DNA from: Pedobacter ginsengisoli
GTDB taxonomy: Bacteria; Bacteroidota; Bacteroidia; Sphingobacteriales; Sphingobacteriaceae
Reading direction: 5' to 3'
Assembly: GCF_030244015.1 (NCBI RefSeq)
Contig: NZ_JASSYX010000004.1
Span: 372,001 to 436,000, forward strand
Length of the DNA: 64,000 nucleotides
Notes under the pieces: generated by a model
Database searches by the model: none
Seen by the model: the letters and a program-made list of their open reading frames with translations, nothing else
What the model was told of the DNA's origin: nothing
Translations under genes and position numbers: made by a program
In this document: in pieces, positions 1 through 8,686 of the stretch
How the letters are laid out: each line of letters opens with the position of its first letter
Numbering within the stretch: position 1 is the stretch's first letter

Positions 1-242
1 AAAACCTGATGGACGAAATGCTGCTGGGTAAAAAAAGATCGGCCCATAACGTCATCCTCACCAAGCGCGAACTGGAAATTCTTGGCCTGATTGCAAAGGA
101 ATTTACGAACCAGGAGATTGCCGACCAGCTTTTCATCAGCCTGAGGACCGTACAAACACACCGCCTGAACATCGGCCACAAGCTAAATGCTAAAAATCTG
201 GTCGCTCTGGTCAAGGAAGCTTACAAGCGCGGTCTGATCTGA
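1..242 (+). CDS. LuxR/NarL-type response regulator, C-terminal part (cut by window edge)
   Basis: The reading frame is open to the left edge, so only the C-terminal output domain is visible. It is a GerE/LuxR-type helix-turn-helix: the motif LTKRELEILGLIAKEFTNQE is followed by IADQLFISLRTVQTHR, the recognition helix, and an ALVKEAYKRG tail, as in NarL-family regulators. Family knowledge suggests a receiver domain upstream of the window that controls transcription on phosphorylation. The ATG at 9 is probably internal. Its target genes cannot be told from here; the next gene, an AraC regulator, starts 94 bases downstream on the same strand. Confidence 0.9.
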   Translation, partial: NLMDEMLLGKKRSAHNVILTKRELEILGLIAKEFTNQEIADQLFISLRTVQTHRLNIGHKLNAKNLVALVKEAYKRGLI

Positions 243-336
243 AATTAAGCAGAAGTACGTATTTCTGAAATCCCGTTTTCCTGCGGATGTGCGGCGTTTT
301 CCTTGCTTTTAATTTTACCACCGTAGAATTAAAGCA

Positions 337-1182
337 ATGGAATACATCAGGAAACTCAGTAACAACAACAGGATCAGCTACGGAACCTTCCGCAATGCCA
401 TTGAGGAAATCCGGGAAGACAACTACACTTTCAAGTTTATACTTAAAGGCCAGCAGGATTACATCATCGCAAAAAGGACAGTCAGTATTTTTCCGGACTG
501 CTTTCTTTTTCTTCCCCGGGGCACCCGTTATAAAAGCATCATCGATTCCTTCGATGCGGTAGACTTGCTTTCCATTTCCGTCAGCGCAGATTTCATGGAC
601 AGCCTTCATCCCGGCCATACCCAGAGCCCATATTTGTCGGGCCTTGAGTCCTTCTACCCGCTATCCGGCGACATGCGCAGTAACCTGCTGCACTTGTGCC
701 AGCAGGTGATCCGGCAGGAAGCCGATGAGCAGCGCATCAATGAATCTGTCCGTCACTGCCTGAACCAGTATTTTCAGGTACACCAAAGGGAGACCAGCGA
801 ACGCATCGGGAAGATCAGGGCACTCAAAGCCAGCACCCGGCAGGAACTGTTCAAAAAACTGACGCTCGCAAAAGAGTACATCAGCAACAACTACAATAAG
901 AAATTTAATCTGGATGACGTGGCCGGATTCTCCTGTCTGTCGGTAAACCACCTGCTCCGGAACTTCAAAGAAGCCTATGGCCTCTCCCCCAACCAATTTT
1001 TGTCGCGCATCAGACTCGACCGGGCAAAATATTTCCTGGAAGAGAGCAACCACTCGGTATCCTGCATCTCCATGCTGGTCGGCTTCGATTCCATCAGTTC
1101 TTTCATCCGCCTGTTCAAAAGCGTCTTCAAGACCACTCCGTTGAAATACAAGCGTCGATTTTTTGAGCTCAAATCATGCTAA
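337..1182 (+). CDS. AraC-family transcriptional regulator
   Basis: 281 residues, the usual size for an AraC regulator. The N-terminal 100 residues look like a ligand-sensing beta-rich domain (FLFLPRGTRYKS region). The C-terminal 100 residues carry the double helix-turn-helix: the first in the stretch NLDDVAGFSCLSVNHLLRNF and the second around SCISMLVGFDSISSFIRLFK, ending in the typical PLKYKRR. It should bind DNA as an activator. The next gene overlaps its 3' end by seven bases, suggesting cotranscription and perhaps control of that gene. The specific inducer is unknown. Confidence 0.9.
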   Translation: MEYIRKLSNNNRISYGTFRNAIEEIREDNYTFKFILKGQQDYIIAKRTVSIFPDCFLFLPRGTRYKSIIDSFDAVDLLSISVSADFMDSLHPGHTQSPYLSGLESFYPLSGDMRSNLLHLCQQVIRQEADEQRINESVRHCLNQYFQVHQRETSERIGKIRALKASTRQELFKKLTLAKEYISNNYNKKFNLDDVAGFSCLSVNHLLRNFKEAYGLSPNQFLSRIRLDRAKYFLEESNHSVSCISMLVGFDSISSFIRLFKSVFKTTPLKYKRRFFELKSC

Positions 1183-1994
1183 GACTCCTGATTTTATTTA
1201 CAATGCTATCCCTGGCCCCGGTTTTAGCCAGCGGCAGACAGGATACCCTTACCTTCAAATCGAATGCTGTCATCCATAGGTTCCCTCAAAAAAGCGTATA
1301 CATCACCAAATCTGTCTACGACGCACCCGGCCTGAATTTCCTGGTGCTGCACGATGATGAAAACACCGGCGTTCTGGCGGCACATGATTTTTGCAGGCTC
1401 AACGGCGGCAGCATCACCGAACTGGAGTATGGCAATGAGCGGAATATTTCATTCAGCAACCGGCAGTCGCAATTTTCTTTTGATCCCAACCAGATCTTTA
1501 ACAACGCCGGAGCAGCAAAAACACTAAAAAAATACAGTCATTCAAAAGCAGGGACCACGACGGTCATGCAGGTCAGGCAATTGGCCATAAAAGTTCTGGA
1601 TATTTACAATCCGGACAGCCTCGGCTATATCGTCACCCTGCACAACAATACAGACGGCAATTTCAGCATCAATTCCTACGCAGCAGGCCAATACCTGTAC
1701 GGAACGGCCGACAGTGTATACGTCAATCCTGAAATGGATGCCGATGACCTGGTCTTTGTAACTGAACCAAGCTTTTACGGGTATCTGAAACAGCAGCAGA
1801 TCAACGCCGTGCTGCAGAGCCCGCAGGCCATTGACGGCTCATTGTCCGTCTACGCCCAGCTCAACCAGATCCCCTATGTCAATATTGAAGTGCAGGACGG
1901 CCACCAGCAGGAACACCTTCGCCTGATCCTTGCCGTCCATGCAATGCTGAAAGATGTTGCGTTGCAGCCGCTTTACGCCAAAAAAGAGAAATAA
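1176..1994 (+). CDS. exported protein with a possible zinc carboxypeptidase/AstE-like fold
   Basis: 272 residues with a clear Sec signal peptide (residues 1-20, ending VLASG). I do not recognise a named family with certainty. The spacing of H59-D-D-E62, H156 (in VTLHNN) and E238 (in YVNIEVQDG) resembles the HxxE...H...E metal and catalytic pattern of M14/succinylglutamate desuccinylase-like zinc hydrolases; this assignment is inference. The gene starts inside the last codons of the AraC regulator (7-base overlap) and is followed after three bases by the OmpA-family gene, so the three look like one operon. Confidence 0.6.
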   Translation: MLRLLILFTMLSLAPVLASGRQDTLTFKSNAVIHRFPQKSVYITKSVYDAPGLNFLVLHDDENTGVLAAHDFCRLNGGSITELEYGNERNISFSNRQSQFSFDPNQIFNNAGAAKTLKKYSHSKAGTTTVMQVRQLAIKVLDIYNPDSLGYIVTLHNNTDGNFSINSYAAGQYLYGTADSVYVNPEMDADDLVFVTEPSFYGYLKQQQINAVLQSPQAIDGSLSVYAQLNQIPYVNIEVQDGHQQEHLRLILAVHAMLKDVALQPLYAKKEK

Positions 1995-2009
1995 CCTATG
2001 ATAAAAGAT

Positions 2010-3299
2010 ATGAAACCAAAAATCACAAAATTGCTGCTCATTGCAGCGCTCTCATTTAGTTCATTCTGCGTCCAGGCACAGTTCCTCAAGAAACTCGCCA
2101 AAGCAACCGCCCAGAGGGCCGTCGAAAAAGGTGTGAACAAGATCGCCGATAAGGCCGTGGATAAAGGAGTGGACAAAGTTTTTGAGGAAAAGCAGGACAA
2201 GGACACGTCTGCTGCTGAAGGGGCGGCCCCAGCTGGCAAGCCGTCCATCAGCACCTATTCCAAATTTGACTTTGTCCCCGGAGAACAAATCCTGTATGCG
2301 GAGGATTTTAATGCGGAAAATGTTGGCGAGTTGCCGGCGAGCTGGAATTCTAATGCCAATGGTGTCGTAGTAGCAACCACTGAACCTGCAGGCAAATGGG
2401 TCCAGCTGAACCAGGGCATTTATCTGGCAGGCGCTAAAATACCCGGTTTCGGAAAAGATTTTACCATCGAATTCGACGTCTTGCTGAATGCGACTTCCAA
2501 ATCAGGTTATTATTTGCCGGCAATCTATTTCGGTGCCCTGGCAAGCGGTGCTGAAGAAGCAACAGCCAACAAATTTCTGAAAGAACCTCATGTCAATAAT
2601 GCTTTTGAATTTAAGATTGAACCGAAAGAACCCCAGTCCTCGAAGATTACCCTGAAAAGTTTTCAATCTGGCCGGGAGACTTTTTCCAGCGACCGGAAAC
2701 AAATGCCATTTTTTGACAATACGCTCAGGGCAGTCGCACACTATGCGGTTGCGGTACAGGGCAGCCGCCTGCGCATGTGGATCAACGAAAACAAGGTACT
2801 CGATGTCCCTAAGGCTGTCAATGTGAATGTACCGATCAACCAGCTATACTTCAAAGGTGAAAATAGCGGCGGGTATAATGAAAGCAACTACAGTTACCTG
2901 ATCAGCAACCTGAAAGTCGCCAGCGGATATCCGGACACGAGGTCAAAGCTGGTCACTGAAGGAAAACTGGTGACCACCGGTATTTTATTTGACGTGAACT
3001 CAGCTGACATTAAGGCCCAGTCTTACGGGGTGCTAAAGGAAATTGCCCAGACGCTCAATGACAACCCGGAAATGAAGATCAGCATTACCGGGCATACTGA
3101 TGCCGATGGCAACGCCGCCTCAAACCTGCAGCTTTCCAAACGCAGGGCAGCCTCGGTAAAGGACTTGCTCGCTTCGCAGTTTGCTGTAAAGGCAGACCGT
3201 ATGGTGACTGACGGAAAAGGTGCCGCCCAGCCGGTGGCAGACAATAAAACGGTGACCGGAAAAGCCGCCAACCGCAGAGTAGAATTCGTAAAACTTTAG
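2010..3299 (+). CDS. OmpA-family envelope protein
   Basis: I chose the ATG at 2010 because it begins directly with a signal peptide (MKPKITKLLLIAALSFSSFC, cleavage after VQAQ); an in-frame ATG at 1998 would add four residues. After an alanine- and lysine-rich segment (KKLAKATAQRAVEKGVNKIA) comes a beta-rich central region of about 200 residues, probably a concanavalin-like jelly roll. The last 105 residues are an OmpA C-terminal peptidoglycan-binding domain: ILFDVNSADIK, ISITGHTDADG, NLQLSKRRA and NRRVEFVKL are visible. Expected location is the periplasm or outer membrane, anchored to peptidoglycan. Confidence 0.88.
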   Translation: MKPKITKLLLIAALSFSSFCVQAQFLKKLAKATAQRAVEKGVNKIADKAVDKGVDKVFEEKQDKDTSAAEGAAPAGKPSISTYSKFDFVPGEQILYAEDFNAENVGELPASWNSNANGVVVATTEPAGKWVQLNQGIYLAGAKIPGFGKDFTIEFDVLLNATSKSGYYLPAIYFGALASGAEEATANKFLKEPHVNNAFEFKIEPKEPQSSKITLKSFQSGRETFSSDRKQMPFFDNTLRAVAHYAVAVQGSRLRMWINENKVLDVPKAVNVNVPINQLYFKGENSGGYNESNYSYLISNLKVASGYPDTRSKLVTEGKLVTTGILFDVNSADIKAQSYGVLKEIAQTLNDNPEMKISITGHTDADGNAASNLQLSKRRAASVKDLLASQFAVKADRMVTDGKGAAQPVADNKTVTGKAANRRVEFVKL

Positions 3300-3319
3300 A
3301 CTGCCGATATCAAAAAAAC

Positions 3320-3472
3320 ATGAACCGTAAATTAACTTTAATGATGCTGTGCTGCCTGATGATGGTTTTCAGCGCCTGCAAAAAAAACAATGCCCCAAAA
3401 CAGGAGCAGGACCAGGACCAGCCGCTGAAACGCGAGCATGGTGCCGTCAATGGAACAGCTGTAACAAGCTGA
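3320..3472 (+). CDS. small lipoprotein, 50 residues
   Basis: A short open frame 20 bases after the OmpA-family gene. It begins MNRKLTLMMLCCLMMVFSAC, a lipoprotein signal peptide whose lipidated cysteine would be residue 20, followed by KKNN and a charged tail rich in Gln and Asp. Signal, lipobox and a strongly polar mature part support a real gene or the surviving 5' end of a longer lipoprotein. The stop codon overlaps the start of a decayed methyltransferase gene, so truncation by a rearrangement is possible. Function unknown. Confidence 0.55.
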   Translation: MNRKLTLMMLCCLMMVFSACKKNNAPKQEQDQDQPLKREHGAVNGTAVTS

Positions 3473-3764
3473 AAGATACAATGAACTTATCGACCATAAG
3501 CCTCACAACGCTTATGTGACAGACCCAATACACTGGAATTACTACCAGACGTAAACGGTAAAACAATCCTGGATGCAGCTTGTGGACCAGGAAAATATGC
3601 CGAAATCTTAATAGGCATGGAGGCGGTTCGTTAAAGGTTTTGAATTAGTCCTAAAATGATAGCATTAGCAATCAAATAGAAACAATAACCAATGAGAGTT
3701 TTTTGTTCACGACCTGTCTAATCGTTTCAACATGGTAGAGGACTTAACAGTTAAAGTTTCTTGA
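3471..3764 (+). pseudogene. decayed class I SAM-dependent methyltransferase
   Basis: Three reading frames have to be joined to recover the protein. Frame one gives ERYNELIDHKPHNAY, a frame two bases further gives LELLPDVNGKTILDAACGPG (SAM-binding motif I) and KYAEIL, then VKGFEL continues into SPKMIALAIK in a shifted frame, and FFVHDLSNRFNMVED closes it. These pieces line up in the order of a Methyltransf_11/UbiE-type enzyme. Several frameshifts and stops and loss of the C-terminal half show that it is dead. There is no intact copy in the window. Confidence 0.8.
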
Positions 3765-3822
3765 GCGCTGACTTACCGGAGATTGACCGGAGATTCATCG
3801 GATAATTCCGGTCAATGTCTGT

Positions 3823-4346
3823 TTAACCTCCGTTCATAGTCAGTCGATTATTTGCTTTATAGGTAAACTTGGTCTTCGACGGATTGTAAACCATTAAAGT
3901 CAGCCGGTCAGTCGCATTCTGAAACTGGTCATCAGTACCCAGATTGCTCCAGCTGATGTCCAGCTGCGCGTCTACCGTAGTTGCCATTGCGATGTTGTCC
4001 GGTAGCGTCAGCTTACCACGGCTATACTTTACCTTCGGATAATCAATGGTAAAATTAGGCGCAACACCAGTTACGGCATTGTTCAGGTGATAAGAAACCG
4101 CCATGTTCATCGGCTTTCCACACCACTCAGTGCTTTGTAACCGACATTAATCAGCGGACTGATCCAGCTCAGGAAGCTGGTAATGAGCCCAAACCTGGCA
4201 CGCTGGTTCAGCAGATCTTCAGTTGGCGGCTTGTTGCTTTTACGTGGCAAGCCTTTGATCACGTCTAGTGAGCGCCAGTAAGCTCCGAGTACTGGGGCTG
4301 TTTTGTTGCGAAATCCACCCAGGATCCCTTGCCTGATAATTCCTAT
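3823..4346 (-). pseudogene. decayed DUF6266-family gene
   Basis: Read on the minus strand, the first half gives GIIRQGILGGFRNKTAPVLG and continues to NVGYKALSGVESR, where a one-base frameshift stops it. The next frame resumes as MNMAVSYHLNNAVTG and runs to NNRLTMNGG. Together this has the order of a DUF6266 protein, a Bacteroidetes family of unknown function. The expected start codon is ATA (4344-4346) instead of ATG, and the C-terminus is cut short, so the 95-residue frame at 3823-4110 is not a gene in its own right. An intact relative lies at 43133-43777. Confidence 0.75.
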
Positions 4347-4687
4347 TTTGTTAAGAATTCAAAAATTAACAATCTGTTAATTCGACAGGCGACTCAAAAC
4401 TTTCAGCTAAGCTTCCCGGGAGCTAAGCATCAGATCTGAGCAGCATGACGATACAAATGGAAAAAAATTAGATAGCCTGCGGCAGTCCAGCGGGTACGGG
4501 ACCCATTATGAAAAAGCGCCTGTCAAGATAATTTACAGGCGTTGAGAGGCAGAAAAAATATTTGCTTATTTCATCATTCGATTCGGGCAAAGACAGTTCC
4601 CAATATCCAAGAAACAACGCGACCTGACTTGCGGAAATGATACAGTTACTTCAGAAGTTATTATGCCCGCATCCATATATAATAAAA
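4347..4687. other. non-coding gap
   Basis: No open frame of note. A seven-base stem (cgcctgt at 4517-4523 pairing with acaggcg at 4535-4541) is present but lacks a following T-run on either strand, so I do not call it a terminator. The region separates decayed genes from the end of RHS module 1. Confidence 0.5.
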
Positions 4688-5230
4688 CTATACCTCGTGA
4701 GTTTTGGTTTTCTGATCCGTCTTTATCTTTTTAAATAGATAATAGTAATAAAAACTAAGTAAGACGGTAATAAAATTAGTTCCGATCATTACTCCCTTCG
4801 CAGATTTAAAATTTAGCACAAATTCAAACACAAGTTTAGAAAAAAATGCTCCGGAATCCCATTTTCCAGAGATCGTGTCATAATGCAAATAACCAACCCA
4901 TTCAAAGCCTTGAATATATTTATAATTCAAGCCATCAGAAAAAAAAGAAACAGACTGAATTATACAGATAACTAAATTAGTGAGCAAGTATTTCTGACTA
5001 AACCATCGTTTATTTAATATCAACCTGACATTTATTAATATTGTAGTCAAAACGACAAAAGTAGACACCACTAAAGTTATCGCAGCTATAAAATCGATTC
5101 CTAAATTGCTAAATAAAATCGATGTGATAAAAAAAAGACTAATTAATGCTGTCAAAGTCAAATAACTTGAACTTAATATTAATAATGAGTTTTTAATAGT
5201 TTTTAAGTTAAGACTTATATTTCCTTTCAT
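4688..5230 (-). CDS. four-helix membrane protein, candidate immunity protein
   Basis: 180 residues with four hydrophobic segments: about 16-40 (SLLILSSSYLTLTALISLFF), 45-68 (FIAAITLVVSTFVVLTTILI), 83-98 and 150-166 (FITVLLSFYYYYLF), and a lysine-rich C-terminus. No family recognised. It lies 54 bases downstream of the RHS protein with an unknown C-terminal tail, the position normally held by the immunity gene in polymorphic toxin loci. If so, an integral membrane immunity protein would suit a toxin acting on the membrane. That role is inference from position only. Codon use is AT-rich compared with the T2SS genes. Confidence 0.6.
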   Translation of the reverse strand: MKGNISLNLKTIKNSLLILSSSYLTLTALISLFFITSILFSNLGIDFIAAITLVVSTFVVLTTILINVRLILNKRWFSQKYLLTNLVICIIQSVSFFSDGLNYKYIQGFEWVGYLHYDTISGKWDSGAFFSKLVFEFVLNFKSAKGVMIGTNFITVLLSFYYYYLFKKIKTDQKTKTHEV

Positions 5231-5284
5231 ATATAAAAATCAATTGAAAACCAGCATAACTGTTTAGATTTACTTGCAAAATAG

Positions 5285-8200
5285 TCAATTTTTTGGGGCC
5301 TCATAGTTTTTCGCATTAATAACTTTATCAATTCTAGTCCTAGCATATTCTTTCGCTTGATTGGCAGCATCAGAAAATAAATTGAGTGTTTCGGTTGGAT
5401 TTATCGTGAATTTCGCAATACCAATATCTATTGAGATTTCATTGGGAACTTCATTAGGAATGACAGATTTAATTTCAGCAGCCGTTTCAATTTTATGTTC
5501 TCCTCTAAAATTAGAGTAAGCTGTAGCAGATGTGGAGGCCTCGCCAACTCTATCAATACCTATTGAAGCAGATGCAGCAACAGCTGGGCCCTTTTCAGTA
5601 TTCATGGCTATCTTCATTTCCAATCCACCTTTAATTGGAAAACCTTTTTTAGAAATCTCGACACCCAGAGATCCACTCATCGCGTCTTGACCAGTTGACT
5701 TTTTCTGGATAGGTTTCATATCTTTAGCTACATTATATACGTCTTTTACTGACCTTTTTACTTTTTCTTTAAATGCTGTAAATGCCGCATATAACCAAGG
5801 AGCCCCCCCTGGAAATGGCCACATTCCATCAGGATCAATAAACCTTACCGGATTATCAAATGCATAAGTATAGGGCGACCATCTTCTACCTTTCTCCGCC
5901 AGTGGATCAATCACATTCCACCTCGCAATCACCGGATCATAAAACCTAGCGCCATAGTCATACTCATCACTCAGCGCTGTTTGCAACTCCTTGCCATTAT
6001 AAAGATAATTATTTTTTGTTCCTGAGTTAAACAAACTTCTATTTAATCCAAACGCATAATACTCATCTTCCTGAATTAGCCTCGCAACACCATTATTATC
6101 ATCAAAAGAAACCCTGGCATTTCCCAGATGGTCTTTAAGCGTATATTCATAGCGGTAGGCTCCAGTGGAAGGGTTCCTCACTGCACGGCCTTCTTCTGTA
6201 GCAACAAAATCAATTACCCCATTTGTATATTGTATTCCGTTTATATATTCTTTCGTCATTGCTCCCTGGACTGATTTCAGTTTCGTACCGCTCGCGTCAT
6301 AAGTATAAGCTGCAACCTGCGTTGGCGTACCAGAAACCATTGCGGTCACTGTAGAAGGCAAATTCAACTGGTTGTAAGCTATAGCAGTAATATTCCTCCT
6401 TCCGTCAGAGATCGCATTACCATTGCCGTCATAGCCAAAACTACCAATTAGCGCACCGGCGGTAGCGACCAGTACATTACTCATTCCCCCGTTTGCATAG
6501 CCATAATAGGTCGCTGTATTTGTCGGCACTCCGCGCTTTAATATACTAATGTTGCCCCCTTTATCATAAGCGATCTCTTCGCTTAACTCATTTCCATAGC
6601 TGTACTGTGATTTCGTTAGCCTATTCAAGCCATCATAAGTATAATTAAAAGTGCGGCTGCCACTGGTTGGTGCTGTATAAACCATTTCATATATATTCCC
6701 ATTAGAAGCCCCCCAGTCTGGGATGAAATAGTCCAAGCTCATATTCAGAAGTCCTGCATCGATCGACTTTAGCCAATTCCTATGGTTATACTTGTAGGTA
6801 ACGGTCTGAAGAAATGATGTACCACCATTGGTAGAATGCAGATTCTTCCTGTACAACTGATTAAGCTCATCGGGCTCTAGTCTCGAAAGCAATATCCTTG
6901 GACCAGTATTTATCGTCTGCCAGGTATCGATCTTTCGTCCCCCGTGATCATAACTGTATTCATTGAGTACTTTCAGCTGTTCAGTCGCAGCCACTTTATG
7001 ACTTCGATTGCTGGTTAATACGGCTCCTGTAAAATCATAGGTATTACTGATTTCATCATAATTGCCCGCTACAAGTGTACCACCTTTATAATGCTGCTTA
7101 TAAGTTTTCACAGCCCTTCCATCGCGGTCATAATAATTGACCATCCATAGCATATTGCTCACGGCACCCAATACCGCGACTTTGCTTCCGGTAAGCAGCC
7201 CCCTGGTCATGCCACTTGCATCAGATCCGGTATATGGATAGGGATTCCCCCCGGGGAAATTGTAATCGTCATAAAAATTTATGGTAAGTATAGTTAGCCC
7301 TGTTGTAGGATATGTGTTACTCGTATAACCCGTACCTGTTGTGGTACGCACCTCTCTTTGTGTACCAACTGCATCTGCAGCAACCTGTATGGAACTTTGA
7401 TAGTTGGTACCCACGGTACTTCCGGTATGTGTATATATTCCTGACACCACAGATCTTCCAAGTCCGTCATACTTTATAAAGTTCCATTCCTGATTGGCTT
7501 TCATCCGCTGTACACTATCCTGCGTCATTATGACCTGGTCTGCCTTGTTATAGATCATATATTCCCAACCTTTTCCCGGCACCTTCTTCGCAATCATCCT
7601 TTGCTGGGAGTCATATCTATATTGATAACATAAGTTGTCCAGTGTAGTCTGACTAATTGGTGCATATGCATCAGGATTTGCTTTTGGCGGAAGAACAAAA
7701 CTCAGATTCCCAAGCTCATCATAGACATAATAGGTCGACAAGGTCTCCATTGTACCGCCCACCCTGTTGAATTGCCGCTTCAAAATTAGTTGCCCTTCCT
7801 TAGTCTTGATCTCGTAAACTGTACCATTCAAAGTCGTGTCCCTTGCAGCCTCATCTTTTATACTAAAAGTGTTTATTTCTGTTGGAGTATAAGTTGCGAC
7901 ATTGTTATTTGCACGAAATAAAGATCTCGCCCCTGTTGACGGGTTAATATTCACAATATATTTAGCGATATCTCCGCCACCAGCAAGAAAAGCGTACCGC
8001 ATTGTTGGACGATGCACCCAATCAGTCATATTGCTGCCAGGGGCTGCTTCGATAACTCGATTCAATGGTGAATTGTCCCATCTTGTGACTTCACTTGCAT
8101 AAAGATCAAATTCAATAGAAGGTTTTTTTGGCACATTTCCAGTATAGAAAAAATCATAGAAATCCGTTCTATATCCCTGGCTGTTATAATTTTTGAATCC

Positions 8201-8677
8201 ACTTTGATGTGCATAGAACTTGGCTTTTTCAGGTTCTCGTCCTAAGCTGTCGTACCTGTTAAACTGGATCAAGTCTCTTAGATCTGGTGTAGCTTTAATC
8301 TTCTGTGTTTCAATAACACGTCCAAAATGGTCAAAGGTCTGCACCTGAGCACTTACCTGATTTATTCCATTGAGTGTATCTGCCGGATCAATGATCCCCG
8401 GAGCACGCATATCATAACTCACTATGGCATCCCATAAAGTATTCATGATCACATTCACAGGAATTCCGGCGTTAGGACTGATATAAGCCTTAAATTCTGT
8501 ACCCGGCGAAATCGTAAATCCATCCTTGAAGGTTATACTGCCTGTAGCCGTCAGCTCTCTCTGGTTCTCGTAATTTGTTACGATTTTGTGCTGGTTCTGC
8601 GCCATAGCAAAAAAAGGCGCAATGGATGTAAACGCTACTACAAATAGCTTTACAAATTGATGTGTTAAATTTTTCAT
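5285..8677 (-). CDS. RHS/YD-repeat protein with variable C-terminal tail (module 1)
   Basis: 1130 residues. A Sec signal peptide (residues 1-26, ending FFAMAQ) is followed by an N-terminal region (SITFKDGFTISPGTEFKAYI) of the DUF6443 type, then many YD repeats (YDGLGR, YDHGGRK, YDGLNRL, YDASGTKL). The RHS-associated core covers about 860-953: DHLGNARVSF, YNGKEL, YGARFYDP, RWNVIDPLAEKGRRWSP and DPDGMW. After DPDGMW the sequence leaves its paralog at 32747-36295 entirely: a 177-residue tail with lysine-rich and beta-rich parts and no motif I recognise. RHS cores form hollow shells that enclose a C-terminal toxin, so the tail is a candidate toxin. Nine bases separate it from the YD-repeat gene upstream. 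Confidence 0.9.
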   Translation of the reverse strand: MKNLTHQFVKLFVVAFTSIAPFFAMAQNQHKIVTNYENQRELTATGSITFKDGFTISPGTEFKAYISPNAGIPVNVIMNTLWDAIVSYDMRAPGIIDPADTLNGINQVSAQVQTFDHFGRVIETQKIKATPDLRDLIQFNRYDSLGREPEKAKFYAHQSGFKNYNSQGYRTDFYDFFYTGNVPKKPSIEFDLYASEVTRWDNSPLNRVIEAAPGSNMTDWVHRPTMRYAFLAGGGDIAKYIVNINPSTGARSLFRANNNVATYTPTEINTFSIKDEAARDTTLNGTVYEIKTKEGQLILKRQFNRVGGTMETLSTYYVYDELGNLSFVLPPKANPDAYAPISQTTLDNLCYQYRYDSQQRMIAKKVPGKGWEYMIYNKADQVIMTQDSVQRMKANQEWNFIKYDGLGRSVVSGIYTHTGSTVGTNYQSSIQVAADAVGTQREVRTTTGTGYTSNTYPTTGLTILTINFYDDYNFPGGNPYPYTGSDASGMTRGLLTGSKVAVLGAVSNMLWMVNYYDRDGRAVKTYKQHYKGGTLVAGNYDEISNTYDFTGAVLTSNRSHKVAATEQLKVLNEYSYDHGGRKIDTWQTINTGPRILLSRLEPDELNQLYRKNLHSTNGGTSFLQTVTYKYNHRNWLKSIDAGLLNMSLDYFIPDWGASNGNIYEMVYTAPTSGSRTFNYTYDGLNRLTKSQYSYGNELSEEIAYDKGGNISILKRGVPTNTATYYGYANGGMSNVLVATAGALIGSFGYDGNGNAISDGRRNITAIAYNQLNLPSTVTAMVSGTPTQVAAYTYDASGTKLKSVQGAMTKEYINGIQYTNGVIDFVATEEGRAVRNPSTGAYRYEYTLKDHLGNARVSFDDNNGVARLIQEDEYYAFGLNRSLFNSGTKNNYLYNGKELQTALSDEYDYGARFYDPVIARWNVIDPLAEKGRRWSPYTYAFDNPVRFIDPDGMWPFPGGAPWLYAAFTAFKEKVKRSVKDVYNVAKDMKPIQKKSTGQDAMSGSLGVEISKKGFPIKGGLEMKIAMNTEKGPAVAASASIGIDRVGEASTSATAYSNFRGEHKIETAAEIKSVIPNEVPNEISIDIGIAKFTINPTETLNLFSDAANQAKEYARTRIDKVINAKNYEAPKN

Positions 8678-8686
8678 GGCTTTCCC

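Noticed and set aside
3823..4110. 95-residue minus-strand frame as an independent gene
   Set aside because: The upstream sequence in another frame completes a DUF6266 protein, so it is only the 3' part of a pseudogene.
4517..4541. Hairpin as a transcription terminator
   Set aside because: Stem of seven with an 11-base loop and no T-run on either strand.
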